From Whitmania pigra (lineage: Eukaryota; Annelida; Clitellata; Hirudinida; Haemopidae): a DNA stretch of 64,000 bases. The stretch spans positions 275,001 to 339,000 of the forward strand of contig JAJTWR010000263.1 of the NCBI GenBank assembly GCA_021613335.1, written 5' to 3'. The notes under the pieces are model-generated. The model was given only the letters and a program-made list of their open reading frames with translations, made no database searches and was not told the DNA's origin. Position numbers and translations under genes: made by a program. Position 1 is the stretch's first letter; each line of letters starts with the position of its first letter. Positions 25,801-38,162 of the stretch are shown here, one piece after another.

Positions 25801-26356
25801 CGGTTTTGCGGGACGACGTGAGCCTGTGGTTGCTGAAGGAGTCGTTGGAACTCTGCGACAACATCAGGCCGAGGGAAAGTTCGTGCGGAGTTGTGCTCGG
25901 AGGTCTTCTCTTTTCGAGGTTCAAGTCATTAATATGCGACATTACATTATGGTGATATCTAACGTTACATTATATTGCTTCATATTAATATGTAGGTATA
26001 ACATTATATTGCTTCATATTGATATGTAGATATAACATTACATTGCTTCATATTAATATGTAAATATAACATTATATTGCTTCATATTAGTATGTGGATA
26101 TAACATTACATTGCAATATTATGTTGCAGATGCATAGTTGAGCAACAGACGGCTGTGAAGTTATGCAGGTCGAGCAATAAAATAGTCTGTTCGATGATTG
26201 CTGAAGTTCCATCTCAGCTGAGCAGAATGTCTTGTGGTCTCCTGTTTGTTGAGCAACTTCTCGATCTGTTGGTCAACGATTTCAATGAGGCAACTTCCGA
26301 CATCGTCAACAAGGCTGCCTCCCTTCCTCTTCATGGTTGTCAACATTATATTATTG

Positions 26357-26387
<31 letters not shown>

Positions 26388-29300
26388 GTCATCATAAGCA
26401 TCATCATTGTGGTTTTTATTATTCTTATGATTATCATTATTATTATTGTTTTCAATTTGTTTAAAGGCATCATATCACTGATGACAACGTGTCTCAAAAG
26501 ACTGCCTGTGATTGAACTTGATGATGGAGAGAATGAACAGAAGATGAAAGAATTGGTCAAAAGGATCACAAACTTCTGCAAGAACCTCGTTGACTCCATT
26601 CTCGACATTTTCGGGGGGAGACTTCTCAATGAAGGTCGGATTGAACACTCGCAAGAATTACTGGATTTTTATTGCACTTTTTGAAACGATTAAGTTGAGA
26701 TGTTGTTGTTTATTTATGATTTATATTTTAGTTTTTATTATAGAGACCATTTTTTAATCAGTTGTTCCAAGAAATTAATTTTATAATTTTGTAAAAACAT
26801 GTACATTATATTGATTGGAATGAAAACACAATCAACTCCTAAATTCATGAGACTTCATCCCACATTTATTGTTTTATTTAGCCACGTCTCCGTCGTTTGA
26901 GCAAATAAGTCGTGCCATCTCAGAGCTCGTCGAGGCCTCAAAAGAAGTTTCTGATGGAAATGAAGGTGAACTCAAAACCTCGGATGGGGAAGCAGCCAGA
27001 CTTCATCAGTTTGTGTCATCATGGTGCTGGTTGAACGTAAAGGTTGAACAGTGAATTCTACTTGTGCATCTTGTGTTCTTATGTCAAATTTTAAATAATA
27101 AATGTTAAAAATGGCAAATAAAATTTATCAAATAAATAAATAAATAAAACTTTAATCCTTTGCATCAGGAGTGTGGACTGCTGCTTGGAGAATTGATGAG
27201 GTACTCGGAACGGAACGTCAGTCCGATCGTTGGCACGGAGGGGTCGGAGCAAGTCGGACAAATCTTCTTCAAAGTCCTCACTCAGTGCAGGCACAGGGTC
27301 AGTGCTTTTGCTGTTATTCAAAGTTGACATTCTTTCTCGATAAGATTTTGCATTGCAGAATTGTTGTGATTTTATTTTTGTGATTGATAATGTGAATGTA
27401 ATATTAATATCATTACTGATTGAGACATTGTGCTTGAATCCTATTCAAATAAAAAATTTTATTTCCTGTTTGCAAGTTTCAAGAGCCTTCGGTACTCGTA
27501 CTCATGTACTCAATCGGTCGCTTTTTAATAAGCAATTTAATTGAAGCTTCAATTGTTTGCACAGGGGGCCATTGAGAGCTGCACCTTGGGTCTCCTGGAT
27601 TTCTGTTCTGCTGCTTTTCATTCTTCTGATAAGTTCATCTTTAATCTGCCTGCTCGACTTGTTGATCAGGTATCGATGTTTGTTTGTAATTAATGACGGG
27701 CTTCCAAAAGTAAGCAAATCTCGTGCAGTGATAAAAATGTTTAGTGAGGCGAAAATAAAATCAAAATAAAAAATCCTAAGAACGAATGAATCTGGTTATT
27801 GTTATTTATTCTCTTTATTCTAAAGATGAACTGATTCGAATATTGAGTTCAATCACATCTTCAGGTGTTCGATCAACTGGAAGCTCTGAGCGATTCGTCG
27901 ACCACGCGACGATCCGCTGGTCTGCCATCCATCATTCAGACAGTACTTATCTCAGAAGCAAGATGTGGACAGGTTGCCACATTTGTACTCATACTATTTT
28001 GTTGTTTATTTGCAATTTGTGTTTACGATATTATATGTTGTCATTACTTAATGTTTTCCGTTCAGATAAATATTTATAAATGTACTGTATTATACCATAT
28101 TAATATCACTATAACTAAAACTATTGACCTTTTTTTGCATAAAATTGATTTCAACTTTATTTCATATTTCACCCATCAGTCCATCATTATGAAGCGAGTC
28201 ATCGGAAGTCTTCTTGAACTTTGTGGAACTCCTCAGAAGAATTTCCACGAGCAGAGGGACCACCCGCAAGTCCACGGAATGAACATTTTAAAGACCCTCG
28301 TCCACGAGTCCTGCCTCTCCGATGCCATGTCGCAGTTTCTCGAACCGATAATCCTCTCGGTCCTCGACGGCTTCAACTCGGACAACTGGATGATCAGAAA
28401 TGCTGCTCTTCAGCTTTTTGGTATTTCTTGTTTTCGCAATACTTAGCGATGATGTTAACCATTACCATTGGATGCTCACGGTGATGTTCAATGAATTGGA
28501 ATTCTACTTAAGGTTCCATGGTTCCAAGGATGGTGGGGGAGAAGACATCATCCGACGAAACCACTCACGCAACGAATTCTTCCGAGTTTCTTCTCAGATT
28601 TCCAAAACTCTTCCGATCCGTACTCGACATTTTGATCGGAGAGACTCAGAACATGAGAAATTCATCAAATGACTTTGTTGATTTTTGTGAAAAGTTCTTA
28701 AATCCTGTAATTCAAACAAATTCTCATTCTGAAGTTAATTCTCCTAGCCATTCTCTAGTTCCCATTCTGTCTCTCCTGTCGAGACTGGCACCAAGTTATC
28801 ACCTGTCAAAGCAAAGATCCAGGTAACGTTTTGCTCTTAAGTTTTTTCTTTTGATCTTTTGATAAACAAAAATTAAATTACCTTTAATTAACTTTTTAAA
28901 GAATTTTATTATTGTTTTTAATTTAATTACAATTTCAGTCAAGAACTTTCCCTGTGTTATCTGGTGCAGAATTTGTGTCAGAGTTCAGCATTGATGGTGA
29001 GGGACCTGAGTTCGAAGGTCGTCCTGTCTTTTGTAGGTGGTGAAAACCTTTTCGACCTTCTTGTTTCCATGGCGATGTTGTTACCAGAGGAACGTGCACG
29101 TCTGTCAGCCAACCGCACCCACGGTCTTTTGCTTCAGCTGTTAAAACTTCACGTGGCTGCGGTTCACTGGTCGTTATTTTTATTATTAATTATTAATTAT
29201 TCATTATTAATTATTCATTATTCAGAACAAAGCAGCTTAAAATAAATGTTTGTTTATAGCCTTAAAGATGACCAGATGTTCTCTGTGAGGAGCTTATTGA

Positions 29301-32300
29301 AGACGAAGTCACACCTTCTGTCCAGCTCATGTTTATTAATTAGGGCCTGCTATCTTAAAGTAATGCTCCTGTGGGATGTACAGTCCGAGTTTGTTGTTGA
29401 GAATGTTGAAAGAATTTTGACCAGCGATCCGTTCAACAGCTGTGAGGTGAAAACATTTTTGTTATTGTTCATTTGTTTGTCATTTAATTCTATTTAATTG
29501 ATAGACCTTATTGCAAATTTATTAGAATTTAACTTGGTAATGCTTTGCTCAAAACATGGTCCTAAGGTTTTAGTTAAGCTAGTTTTAATTTTTGCATCCT
29601 TGTGGTTGTCATTGCCCAACTTGCTGAAATTTATATTTTGTGCATTTTGTAAAACCTCAAACATATATTGACGTGCAAATTGGTTCAGGGGGTAGCGTGC
29701 CCGCGAACGAAGGTAAAAGCAACAAAGCACCCCTTGGCGCTATACAAGTGCTATACAAATAAATGTCCTTTTGATGGACTTCTTTTACGTGTATTACAAT
29801 TACAGTTGCAATTTATATTTAATATAAATTATTTAATGACTTGCTTTACAAAACAAATTGCCTTTCTAATATTCACAGGTTGGTTTGGCATTTTATCAAC
29901 AAACTCTGATTACTGTTTGGCTGTCAGAGACACATGACCAAAGCCTGCTAATGAAAAACATTGCACTGTGCCTAAAATCCACTCATTCTGAAATTGTGCA
30001 AAGTTGCCTGGAATGGATTATCAATTTTGAAGACAAAATTTCAACTGAGATCAAACCCACCATTGTTGTTAGGAATTATTTTACAAATTTCAAATTTAAA
30101 TAATTTAAATGTCAAATCATGACTGACATGAAATCACTTTTTCAGAGCTCCATGTGGGAATTGCTTAATTCAAATCAACCGTGGTTCACTTTATGCTCTA
30201 TCTTGAAAGTTCTTCTCAAATTGTATAGATATTCTCATGAAACATCAGAATCCTTCAATAGGTCATGTATGCTTTTGGATAATATTTGCAAAGCAACAAT
30301 TCACGTTCCTGACGGCGAGGGATCGAGCTGTCGCATGGCAAAGTCGTACACTCCGTCCCAGCTGGCATTGGAGTTGTTGAGTCAAATCTTCGCTAAAGCA
30401 CTTGAGCTCAATTTGCTTTCTGATTCAGAAATGATGTATGATTTTATTTCAAATGTTGATCAATATGCACCTAGAAAAGAAATTTAGAAAATCTTACTGT
30501 TGGTTGAACAGGGAGAAAGTTCTTAACTGGTCAAGCATGATCTTGTGGTGCAGCAGATGCACCAAGAATGTGGATTTGAGGAGCTCAGCAGTTAAGTCAT
30601 GCAGGGATATTGTTCCAATATGCTTCAAGATTTTCACAGAACATCATCATCATCATAATCATCTCAGTAGCAACTGGAGTGTCTTTTTTATCAGGTTGGT
30701 TTTAATTTAAAACTTTCGACAATTGTGTGACTGATTGATTTTGTCAAGAAATTAAAAACATGGTTTGGTTCTCGGTTCAGATTACTCGAGGCCGGGTTGA
30801 CTTTTTTGACCGACGACGGTGCCGAGATAAGGTCGTCTGCCGCAGAAATGGTTTCATTGGTCAGTAAAGGCGAGTCTTCAGATACCTTATTGGTGGGTTC
30901 CACATTGGAATGTGATTGTATTTAAGCTCGAATTATTTATCAAGTGTTGTGTTCATTTGGCTATTAATTGATTGAAAGTTAAAGTTATACTTTTAATTGT
31001 TTATTTTCAGCCTTCTTCCATACACCATGAAATAGCCATTCGGGTATGTAGAATCATGTTGAATTTTTCACATTTAAGTGCCTTCATTACATTGCATGCT
31101 ACATTGCATTAAATGTTAAAAGAACACTCATAATGTGTCACTACATGCAACGAATGCAATTGGAAATAAAGCATTTAATGTTTATATGGATAAAAATGGC
31201 ACCTCTGCTAGGCTATGCATTTCGTGCTATACGAATGCAATTAATATTCAAAACAGGCATGTATTTAATGACTTGCTTTACAAATTTCCCTTCTGTACAT
31301 TCAGATGTGGCTGGAGGCAATACTGAACATCACTGGCACAAATCACACGATAGTCGAGTTTCTTTTCAAACTCATCGAGGATAACGAGGCCTACGAGAAA
31401 TTGAAATCATTCCAGAAAAACATGTGGGTTTCATTCAATTTTTGTTGTCATAAAGTGATCTATAATGTTGGAAATGTTGAATATAACTTTAATTAAATCA
31501 ATTATTCTATTGTTGGTAAAGTGTTTTCCATTGTACTTTATTAAGTTTGAAAATAATTTAGAGAAAGCTTTAGATATAATTTTCTTATTCCAGGTTTGAG
31601 CTGGATGACATTTTTCAAGCTGAAGATGACAATCCTTATTTTGAAGCAGATCAATTCCATCAGATAATTTCCATTTGTTTGCTTAAGGTTGGGACTAGAC
31701 TTGAAACTCATTTGTTGAAATATGAACAGGCAATCCAAAAGAAACCTCTAAGAAGTTGTCATGCTGACTTGGCTTTTCATTTGAGATTTAGAGTTTAAAT
31801 GATTAATTTTGGATCAAGCACGAACTGCACTAATTTTTCAAATATTTTATCAGAAAAAAGCAATCCCGTCCAAAGAATTTGTAGGGGACAAAGTCATTTC
31901 ACTGAGTAATAGGATTGCCATGGTGATTAAAATCACGTCTGAAAGTAAGCTTCCATCCTTTATTGTCTTAAATTAAACTCTGATGTGTTTGTTTGTTTGT
32001 TTATTTGATTATAGTCCTTTGCATAACAGAGATGAACTCTGATGTGTGACATCGATAATTTTTATTTTCAACGAGAAATTGCGTGGGACATAACGTTTTT
32101 CAGAATTGCGTTGTTTGGGGATGTGCAGACGAACACAGTTTTTTAACAACGTTTTTTTTTCGAATAATGCTTGCTCTCTGTGAATCACAAAAATGTCGGA
32201 TTTTTAAAGCAAATATGTTTATTTACCAGACAGAAGCTTAGAAGTTGCCTTTAACAAAAAGCTGTCCTCCTGCTTATCCTCTTTGTGCTGTCAGCACCTA

Positions 32301-32456
32301 CTTTTAAAAAATTTTCTCGCTAACATTGGTGCAGACGAAAATCTCAATTCTGTTAAAAGTCGTCTCGCTGACGCCGAAAAGGAGATCGAACTCTTGAAAG
32401 GTGAGATTCTCGGACGTTGCGATATTCTTGCGGCGTTAGATACAATTCATGGCTAA
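19835..32456 (+). CDS. THADA: THADA / Trm732 homologue, about 1,900 aa, 5' end unresolved
   Basis: Large HEAT/ARM-type protein; yeast Trm732 partners Trm7 (FTSJ1) for 2'-O-methylation of tRNA position 32. Thirty-five exons were read from 20012 to 32456, among them 20012-20180, 20253-20391, 21453-21828, 23411-23669, 25674-25918, 28180-28420, 28513-28822, 30146-30435 and 32335-32456. Diagnostic DUF2428-type blocks are TTRRSAGLPSIIQTVL, HPQVHGMNILKTLVHES, WMIRNAALQLFG, EFLLRFPKLF and NRTHGLLLQLLKLH. All checked junctions keep phase except 24089/24399, off by one nucleotide. The exon at 20012 needs a phase-2 donor. The ATG at 19835 opens a 41-codon frame, but none of its GT sites fits, so the first exon is uncertain. 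Exons at 23,524 and 30,642 contain trinucleotide-coded Ser5 and His5 runs. A short 3' UTR is likely: AATAAA lies at 32463. Confidence 0.9.
22561..22636. repeat. GAT-rich simple repeat in THADA intron
   Basis: gatgatgatga-type runs with a G9-like stretch near 22,585, immediately after the donor at 22557. Intronic. Confidence 0.6.
25958..26118. repeat. 34-bp minisatellite in THADA intron
   Basis: About four and a half tandem copies of a 34-bp unit of the form taacatta(t/c)attgcttcatatt(a/g)(a/g)tatgt(a/g)(g/a)ata. Copies differ at a few fixed positions. The array lies between the donor at 25919 and the acceptor before 26130. Confidence 0.85.
26352..26455. repeat. (ATT)n-rich microsatellite in THADA intron
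   Basis: An ATT run followed by interrupted CAT/ATT motifs fills most of the intron between exons 26130-26335 and 26467-26634. It ends close to the 3' splice site. Confidence 0.75.
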
Positions 32457-33586
32457 GCTATTAATAAAAATCTCTTTGTATCCCAACAGTCGAAATTTTT
32501 TCTCTGGAAAGGAAGCTTTGAAGTGATCGTAGACGGTTATAATGAATGATGGATGAATCCAATTAAGGTGATTGAGGACGAATAACGGAAGAGAATATTG
32601 CTTTTTCTCGAATGACATTAATAAACATTTGCAACCGATATGCCTTGTGGTCCACTTTGAATTTTTATCCGTTCATTATTGCAGGTTGATTTTACAATTT
32701 ATAATTCAATCGTGATTCGGTATTGTGCCGCCTTTGATGTATTAGAGGGGAATAATCAGAAGTGACAAAGTATTATGAAAGACTGTTCTTGGAAAAGCGG
32801 CGAAGAGTGTCTGGATTATGTATGTTGAGGTCTGTAAGGGGTGCGTTCATTGATTTGCTGAGGGCAGACGCGCAAAAAGAGGGAGTTATTTCTACAGAAA
32901 AATCTGAGATATATGATTTTTTGGGAGTTAATGGTTTTGGCTTAGCTTTTTATCAAGGAACGGCTGCAATCTACCAAGTTGACTTTGCCTGGTTGCTTTC
33001 CAGGCCTCAAGTCGAAGTGAATCAATCAGTCAGCTGAGATCAGAAATTGCATTGAATAAATGGGGGGAGGAGTCATGACTTAGAACATGGAAATAGAATT
33101 TTACTAATGCGCGAAGCAAATGGCATTCGAGATTCGGATCTCATTGCAGGTACGATGCATGCTAGTTCTTATCGCTTTCTCCAGACCTAATGCGATCTTC
33201 CGTCGAAAATACGGTTGGAGTTTTAGACTGCTAATGTTTTGTTGTGGAGATGCTCAGACGAAGTAAGATGTTCGTGTTTAGCGGATGCTGTTGCTCAAGA
33301 AATGTTTTCGAGGTTCTAATTTATTAAAAAAAAAAAAAAAAGAATTTAAAGCTTGACTCCGCATCACTGAGGTGGGTTACAATGTTGATACAGCTAAATA
33401 TAAAGACAAAAAATGTAATAAAGATCAAAGACGAAGTTTTGTTTCAGAGCTTATTACAAATCAAGGTCAAGTCACATCACCGACCCAAGCTTCGAAAATA
33501 GTAAGTCTACAGTTTTTTTTTTTAGTTTATTCGAATAACATTTTGAGAAACAACAATTTGTCCAATAAGCTAGTGGACTTCTAAGG
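32457..33586. other. THADA 3' flank / phosphatase 5' region
   Basis: No recognised gene. A 91-codon plus-strand frame at 32,762-33,037 and a 70-codon one at 33,372-33,584 show no known motif. The second could be 5' leader of the phosphatase: a gtaagt at about 33,501 and a tctaag just before 33,585 could form an untranslated intron. A run of 16 A lies at 33,326-33,341. Confidence 0.35.
32463..32468 (+). terminator. THADA poly(A) signal
   Basis: AATAAA begins 7 nt after the stop codon; a second AATAAA is at 32620-32625 and may be the one used. Confidence 0.45.
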
Positions 33587-35449
33587 ATGAATTCTACGTC
33601 GCGACACTCTAGCCTGGATAGAAATCGTGCCTTAAATGGATTGTGCGGCAGTGCTGAGGATATTTATCGCCAGAGACTCGACGATGCTTACTATCTCCGC
33701 AGAATGAGAGACATTTTGCAAGACAATCTTGGAGCACAATCTCGCCCAGTGTTCCCTTGCCAAATGACTCGATTGAGTGAATGTCTCTTCATTGGCAACC
33801 AAAAGAACGCCGAAGACCTTGAAGAACTCATAGCCCACGGCATAACCCACGTGATCAACTGCGCCCCGTCCAAACGTCGCTCCTCTTGTACAGAGTCTCC
33901 CTATCCCCTGGAGACGGGCATCATCGGCTTTAAAGTCATTCCAGCTGAAGACAAGGAAGAATACGAGATCGTGAAACACTTCGACGACACCTGCAGCTAT
34001 CTGGAAAGAGTGAGGCAGATCAAAGGCATGGCCCTCGTTCATTGCAACATGGGAGTCAACAGAAGCGGTGCCATCGCCGCAGCCTATCTCATGGTCAGCG
34101 AAGGACGTTACCTCCTCGAAGTGATTGCTTATCTGAAGGAAAAAAGAAACATAATCTTGACCAACAAAGGATTTCGTAGACAATTGATACGTTATGCTAG
34201 ATCCAAGCAACTGCTCGATCCAATCTCGAACGACTATTACGTCAGACGCAGCGGTGACTTCGAGCGTCTCTCCTTAGTGGAGCAACAACACGCCTTTTCA
34301 ACTCCGCAGTTGAGGAGATGCACTCTAGAACAAAAACCACCCAAGTGTCGAATCAGAAACGGAAGGAGTAAGCCCTTGAACATCGCTTTTCCAAGTAATT
34401 CACTAGACAATAGAGGAGAATTTCTGGTCAAGTCTCTTCCTCGAAACATGGCCGGAAACAGAGGCGACGACTTGGATCAACAATGGCCAAGCACTTCAAG
34501 TCCAATGACCAGAAGAAGTATCAGCTACATCGTTAAGGATTTGGATTCGTCATTTGATGACGAATCTGACAGGCGCAACAGAGCCAGGAGTTACCACGCG
34601 AGCAGTTCTAGAAAATCAATCGCTGGTGACCACTTCAACCTCGGTTCACAAACGCCCCCGGATGAACGTCGGAGACACGACGACATCCCCAGACTGAAAG
34701 TTACTTCCAATCTTGGCCGACAATTTTCATCACGATACAACTTGACAATTTCTCATCCAAGCGGTCTGGCAAATCGGAAAGATGACGAGCTGAAAAGTTT
34801 TGAACAGTCCCAACAAAAAAGACTAACCCATCATCAGGTTACCCCATCTAAGGAGAGGCCCTCATCGTACGTAGGTAATGGAGAAAGCAGCCTCATCACG
34901 GCAAAAAACAGATATTGCAAACAGATCCGACAACACTTCTCTGGCCTCATGAATCTGATAAGACCTAATGTGAGCAGGAACATTACTTCCTCTCAGATCT
35001 CCACTCCTAGAAGTAATCAATTATTTTTTGCTCTTCCGTTCCAGAAATCGGAAACCAAAGCTGTTCGAGAACTTTCGATCGGGAATCCTAAGCAAGAGGA
35101 CAACCGTGATGGTCAAAGTTCTTACGTTTCGACCAACCGCATAGCAATGAGTGCTCCACGTTGTTCATTCCAAGTCACAAACGCCGAAGAAAATCCCAGA
35201 ATGTTTCAGCAGTTTTCAACTCGATCGAACCACGTCGTACATTTAAGGAATCGACCAACCGAAGAGCAAACGAGCCAAATCTCCGTCGGCTCTCTGGTCC
35301 TCATCGGTACGAGAACGAGTACCTTACAGCCCAGGTCTCCCGACACAAATTATACTGCAGATCAGAACTTGAATGCACGTCAGTCGGAAACTGTGCCTCG
35401 AAAACTGAGGAGATACGTCAGGTCCAAAACGGATAGCGAGTTATTATGA
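33587..35449 (+). CDS. atypical dual-specificity phosphatase with long disordered tail, 620 aa
   Basis: Single uninterrupted frame. The catalytic domain spans roughly residues 58-212. It has HCNMGVNRSG (nucleophile C153, R159) matching HCx5R(S/T), a preceding acidic loop with Asp122 as candidate general acid, and the fold markers LFIGNQKNAEDLEEL, GITHVINCAPS, AYLMVSEGR and NIILTNKGFRRQL. A phosphotyrosine/phosphoserine-threonine phosphatase reaction is inferred from this signature. The HCxMGVxRS form is shared by slingshot-type and several atypical DUSPs; no named subfamily is claimed. Residues ~215-620 are low-complexity, rich in Ser, Arg, Asn and Gln, with many basic RRxS-like sites and the end RRYVRSKTDSELL. 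Lack of introns is unusual here. AATAAA follows at 35620. Confidence 0.88.
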   Translation: MNSTSRHSSLDRNRALNGLCGSAEDIYRQRLDDAYYLRRMRDILQDNLGAQSRPVFPCQMTRLSECLFIGNQKNAEDLEELIAHGITHVINCAPSKRRSSCTESPYPLETGIIGFKVIPAEDKEEYEIVKHFDDTCSYLERVRQIKGMALVHCNMGVNRSGAIAAAYLMVSEGRYLLEVIAYLKEKRNIILTNKGFRRQLIRYARSKQLLDPISNDYYVRRSGDFERLSLVEQQHAFSTPQLRRCTLEQKPPKCRIRNGRSKPLNIAFPSNSLDNRGEFLVKSLPRNMAGNRGDDLDQQWPSTSSPMTRRSISYIVKDLDSSFDDESDRRNRARSYHASSSRKSIAGDHFNLGSQTPPDERRRHDDIPRLKVTSNLGRQFSSRYNLTISHPSGLANRKDDELKSFEQSQQKRLTHHQVTPSKERPSSYVGNGESSLITAKNRYCKQIRQHFSGLMNLIRPNVSRNITSSQISTPRSNQLFFALPFQKSETKAVRELSIGNPKQEDNRDGQSSYVSTNRIAMSAPRCSFQVTNAEENPRMFQQFSTRSNHVVHLRNRPTEEQTSQISVGSLVLIGTRTSTLQPRSPDTNYTADQNLNARQSETVPRKLRRYVRSKTDSELL

Positions 35450-35619
35450 AGGTTTAAGTTTTCTTGGAATACTTGTCAATTACCTCTAGGAATAATTTTC
35501 AGAAACTGAACCTAATTTAAGCTTTCATAAGCTTTTTTTTAGTTTTATAAATATGAGAATACTTTATACTTTAAATGTGGCTCTAAAGTACAAGGACTTG
35601 ATCCCTTTTGAGATTTATG

Positions 35620-35625
35620 AATAAA
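35620..35625 (+). terminator. phosphatase poly(A) signal
   Basis: AATAAA 171 nt after the stop. It lies only about 116 nt from the stop codon of the converging SFT2 gene. Confidence 0.6.
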
Positions 35626-35634
35626 TGCAACTTT

Positions 35635-35640
35635 TTTAAT
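35635..35640 (-). terminator. SFT2D candidate poly(A) signal
   Basis: ATTAAA (the common variant hexamer) on the minus strand about 100 nt after the SFT2D stop. Confidence 0.35.
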
Positions 35641-35740
35641 CCAAAAGCATCACAAATAACTGACTTAGAAAGCATGTAAAATAAAGCACTGTAATACTCT
35701 GATGGGAAAAATCTATAAACCAGTCTTTTGGATCAAGATC

Positions 35741-37060
<1,320 letters not shown>

Positions 37061-37383
37061 ATTTTCACAATAGCCTTAGCTTTTTGCCGTTTTAAACACG
37101 AAGCCACCAAACGTTTTTATCCAGATGTTTCACTCCCCCAAGAAGGTAAATACCACATTTAAAAGTAAATCGTGCGACTGGAAAAACTATATATGAATAT
37201 ATTTGCGAACAATTAACAATTTTATCCGTTACCTTTAATCACTATCTAGCTCAAAAAACCCGATGGGTTTTGTAACAACAATACTACATGAAATATAACT
37301 TCTTCACATTGCTTCATAATCCACTTCCAAACATCCTAGAGTACCATAGATGGTACAGGTTCGAACAGGAGCTCCGATTTGGT
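37061..37383. other. SFT2D upstream region
   Basis: SFT2D leader and upstream sequence; no feature identified. Confidence 0.3.
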
Positions 37384-38162
37384 CTACCTGAAGCAGAGGT
37401 CTGAAATGGCTCGTATTCCCTTAATTTTCTCAAAGACGAATGGCCTTCTTACCAAAAATATACGACTTTGTCGCTATTGAAACGAAACAGAGTTAAGTAT
37501 CAGCCATTTATTGCTCAAATAAAATCATAAAATGGAAATAAAATTAAAAACCCAAAACAAACCAGTTAAACATGACCACAACTCGATGTAAACTAGATTT
37601 TGAAAAAATTTCCACGATTGACCAACGCTCATCTGACCAACTGAACTTCTCTTAAACCCATTCTCAACAAGGCACTATTCATAGATCAACATAACTTTTA
37701 TCTCTTAACTCTTCTTTATTGAAGCTTTCTTCGAAACTAACAATACATTTAGGAATAAAAACCAAAATTCAAGTTGGTAAAGATTAAGCATCCTCACAAG
37801 CCATAAAACATCTTTTCCTAGGTAATTTTAAAATTTAATATTTTGTACAATAATTTCTCTACTGTACATCTAAGCAACATATTAAAGCTCATGAGAAAAC
37901 GATTGGGAATCAGTGAGACTATATCTATGACCAAGTTATGTTCAACGTCAATAAGAATATCGACTTACTTAATGCATCCAGCAGAAAAGAAATGTTCGTA
38001 AATTCAGTCGTAAGGTTTTGATGCAGATCAAGGCGATACCTCCACAGAACAAATAATACAGTAACAGGTGGTTCTGCATAGGAATCAAGACAAACCAACT
38101 GGACTGCAAGTGAAAATAGTGTATCCATAGACTAACTTACATTCATAGGTTGGTGACCACAT
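37384..38162 (-). CDS. possible four-exon small protein, 64 aa, unrecognised
   Basis: Candidate exons 38162-38141, 38103-37969, 37473-37453 and 37400-37384 are bounded by plausible GT-AG sites (three donors read gtaag) and join in phase to 65 codons including TAG. The predicted protein begins MWSPTYEFQLVCLDSYAEPP, has a hydrophobic/aromatic centre (VTVLFVLWRY), and resembles nothing I recognise. Skipping the 21-nt exon also stays in frame. It lies on the same strand as SPRED and 0.7 kb past its stop, so it may instead be spliced SPRED 3' UTR or chance. Confidence 0.25.

Noticed and set aside
29680..29715. tRNA gene
   Set aside because: The local GGGGGTAGCGTG resembles a tRNA head, but no acceptor-stem pairing, anticodon loop or TTCNANNC T-arm could be found.
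32762..33037. 91-codon plus-strand frame between THADA and the phosphatase
   Set aside because: No recognisable domain, no clear promoter or poly(A) signal assigned to it; best left as unannotated flank.
33326..33341. A16 run as a retrogene poly(A) tail of the phosphatase
   Set aside because: It lies upstream of the gene on the coding strand, the wrong side for a 3' tail of this copy.
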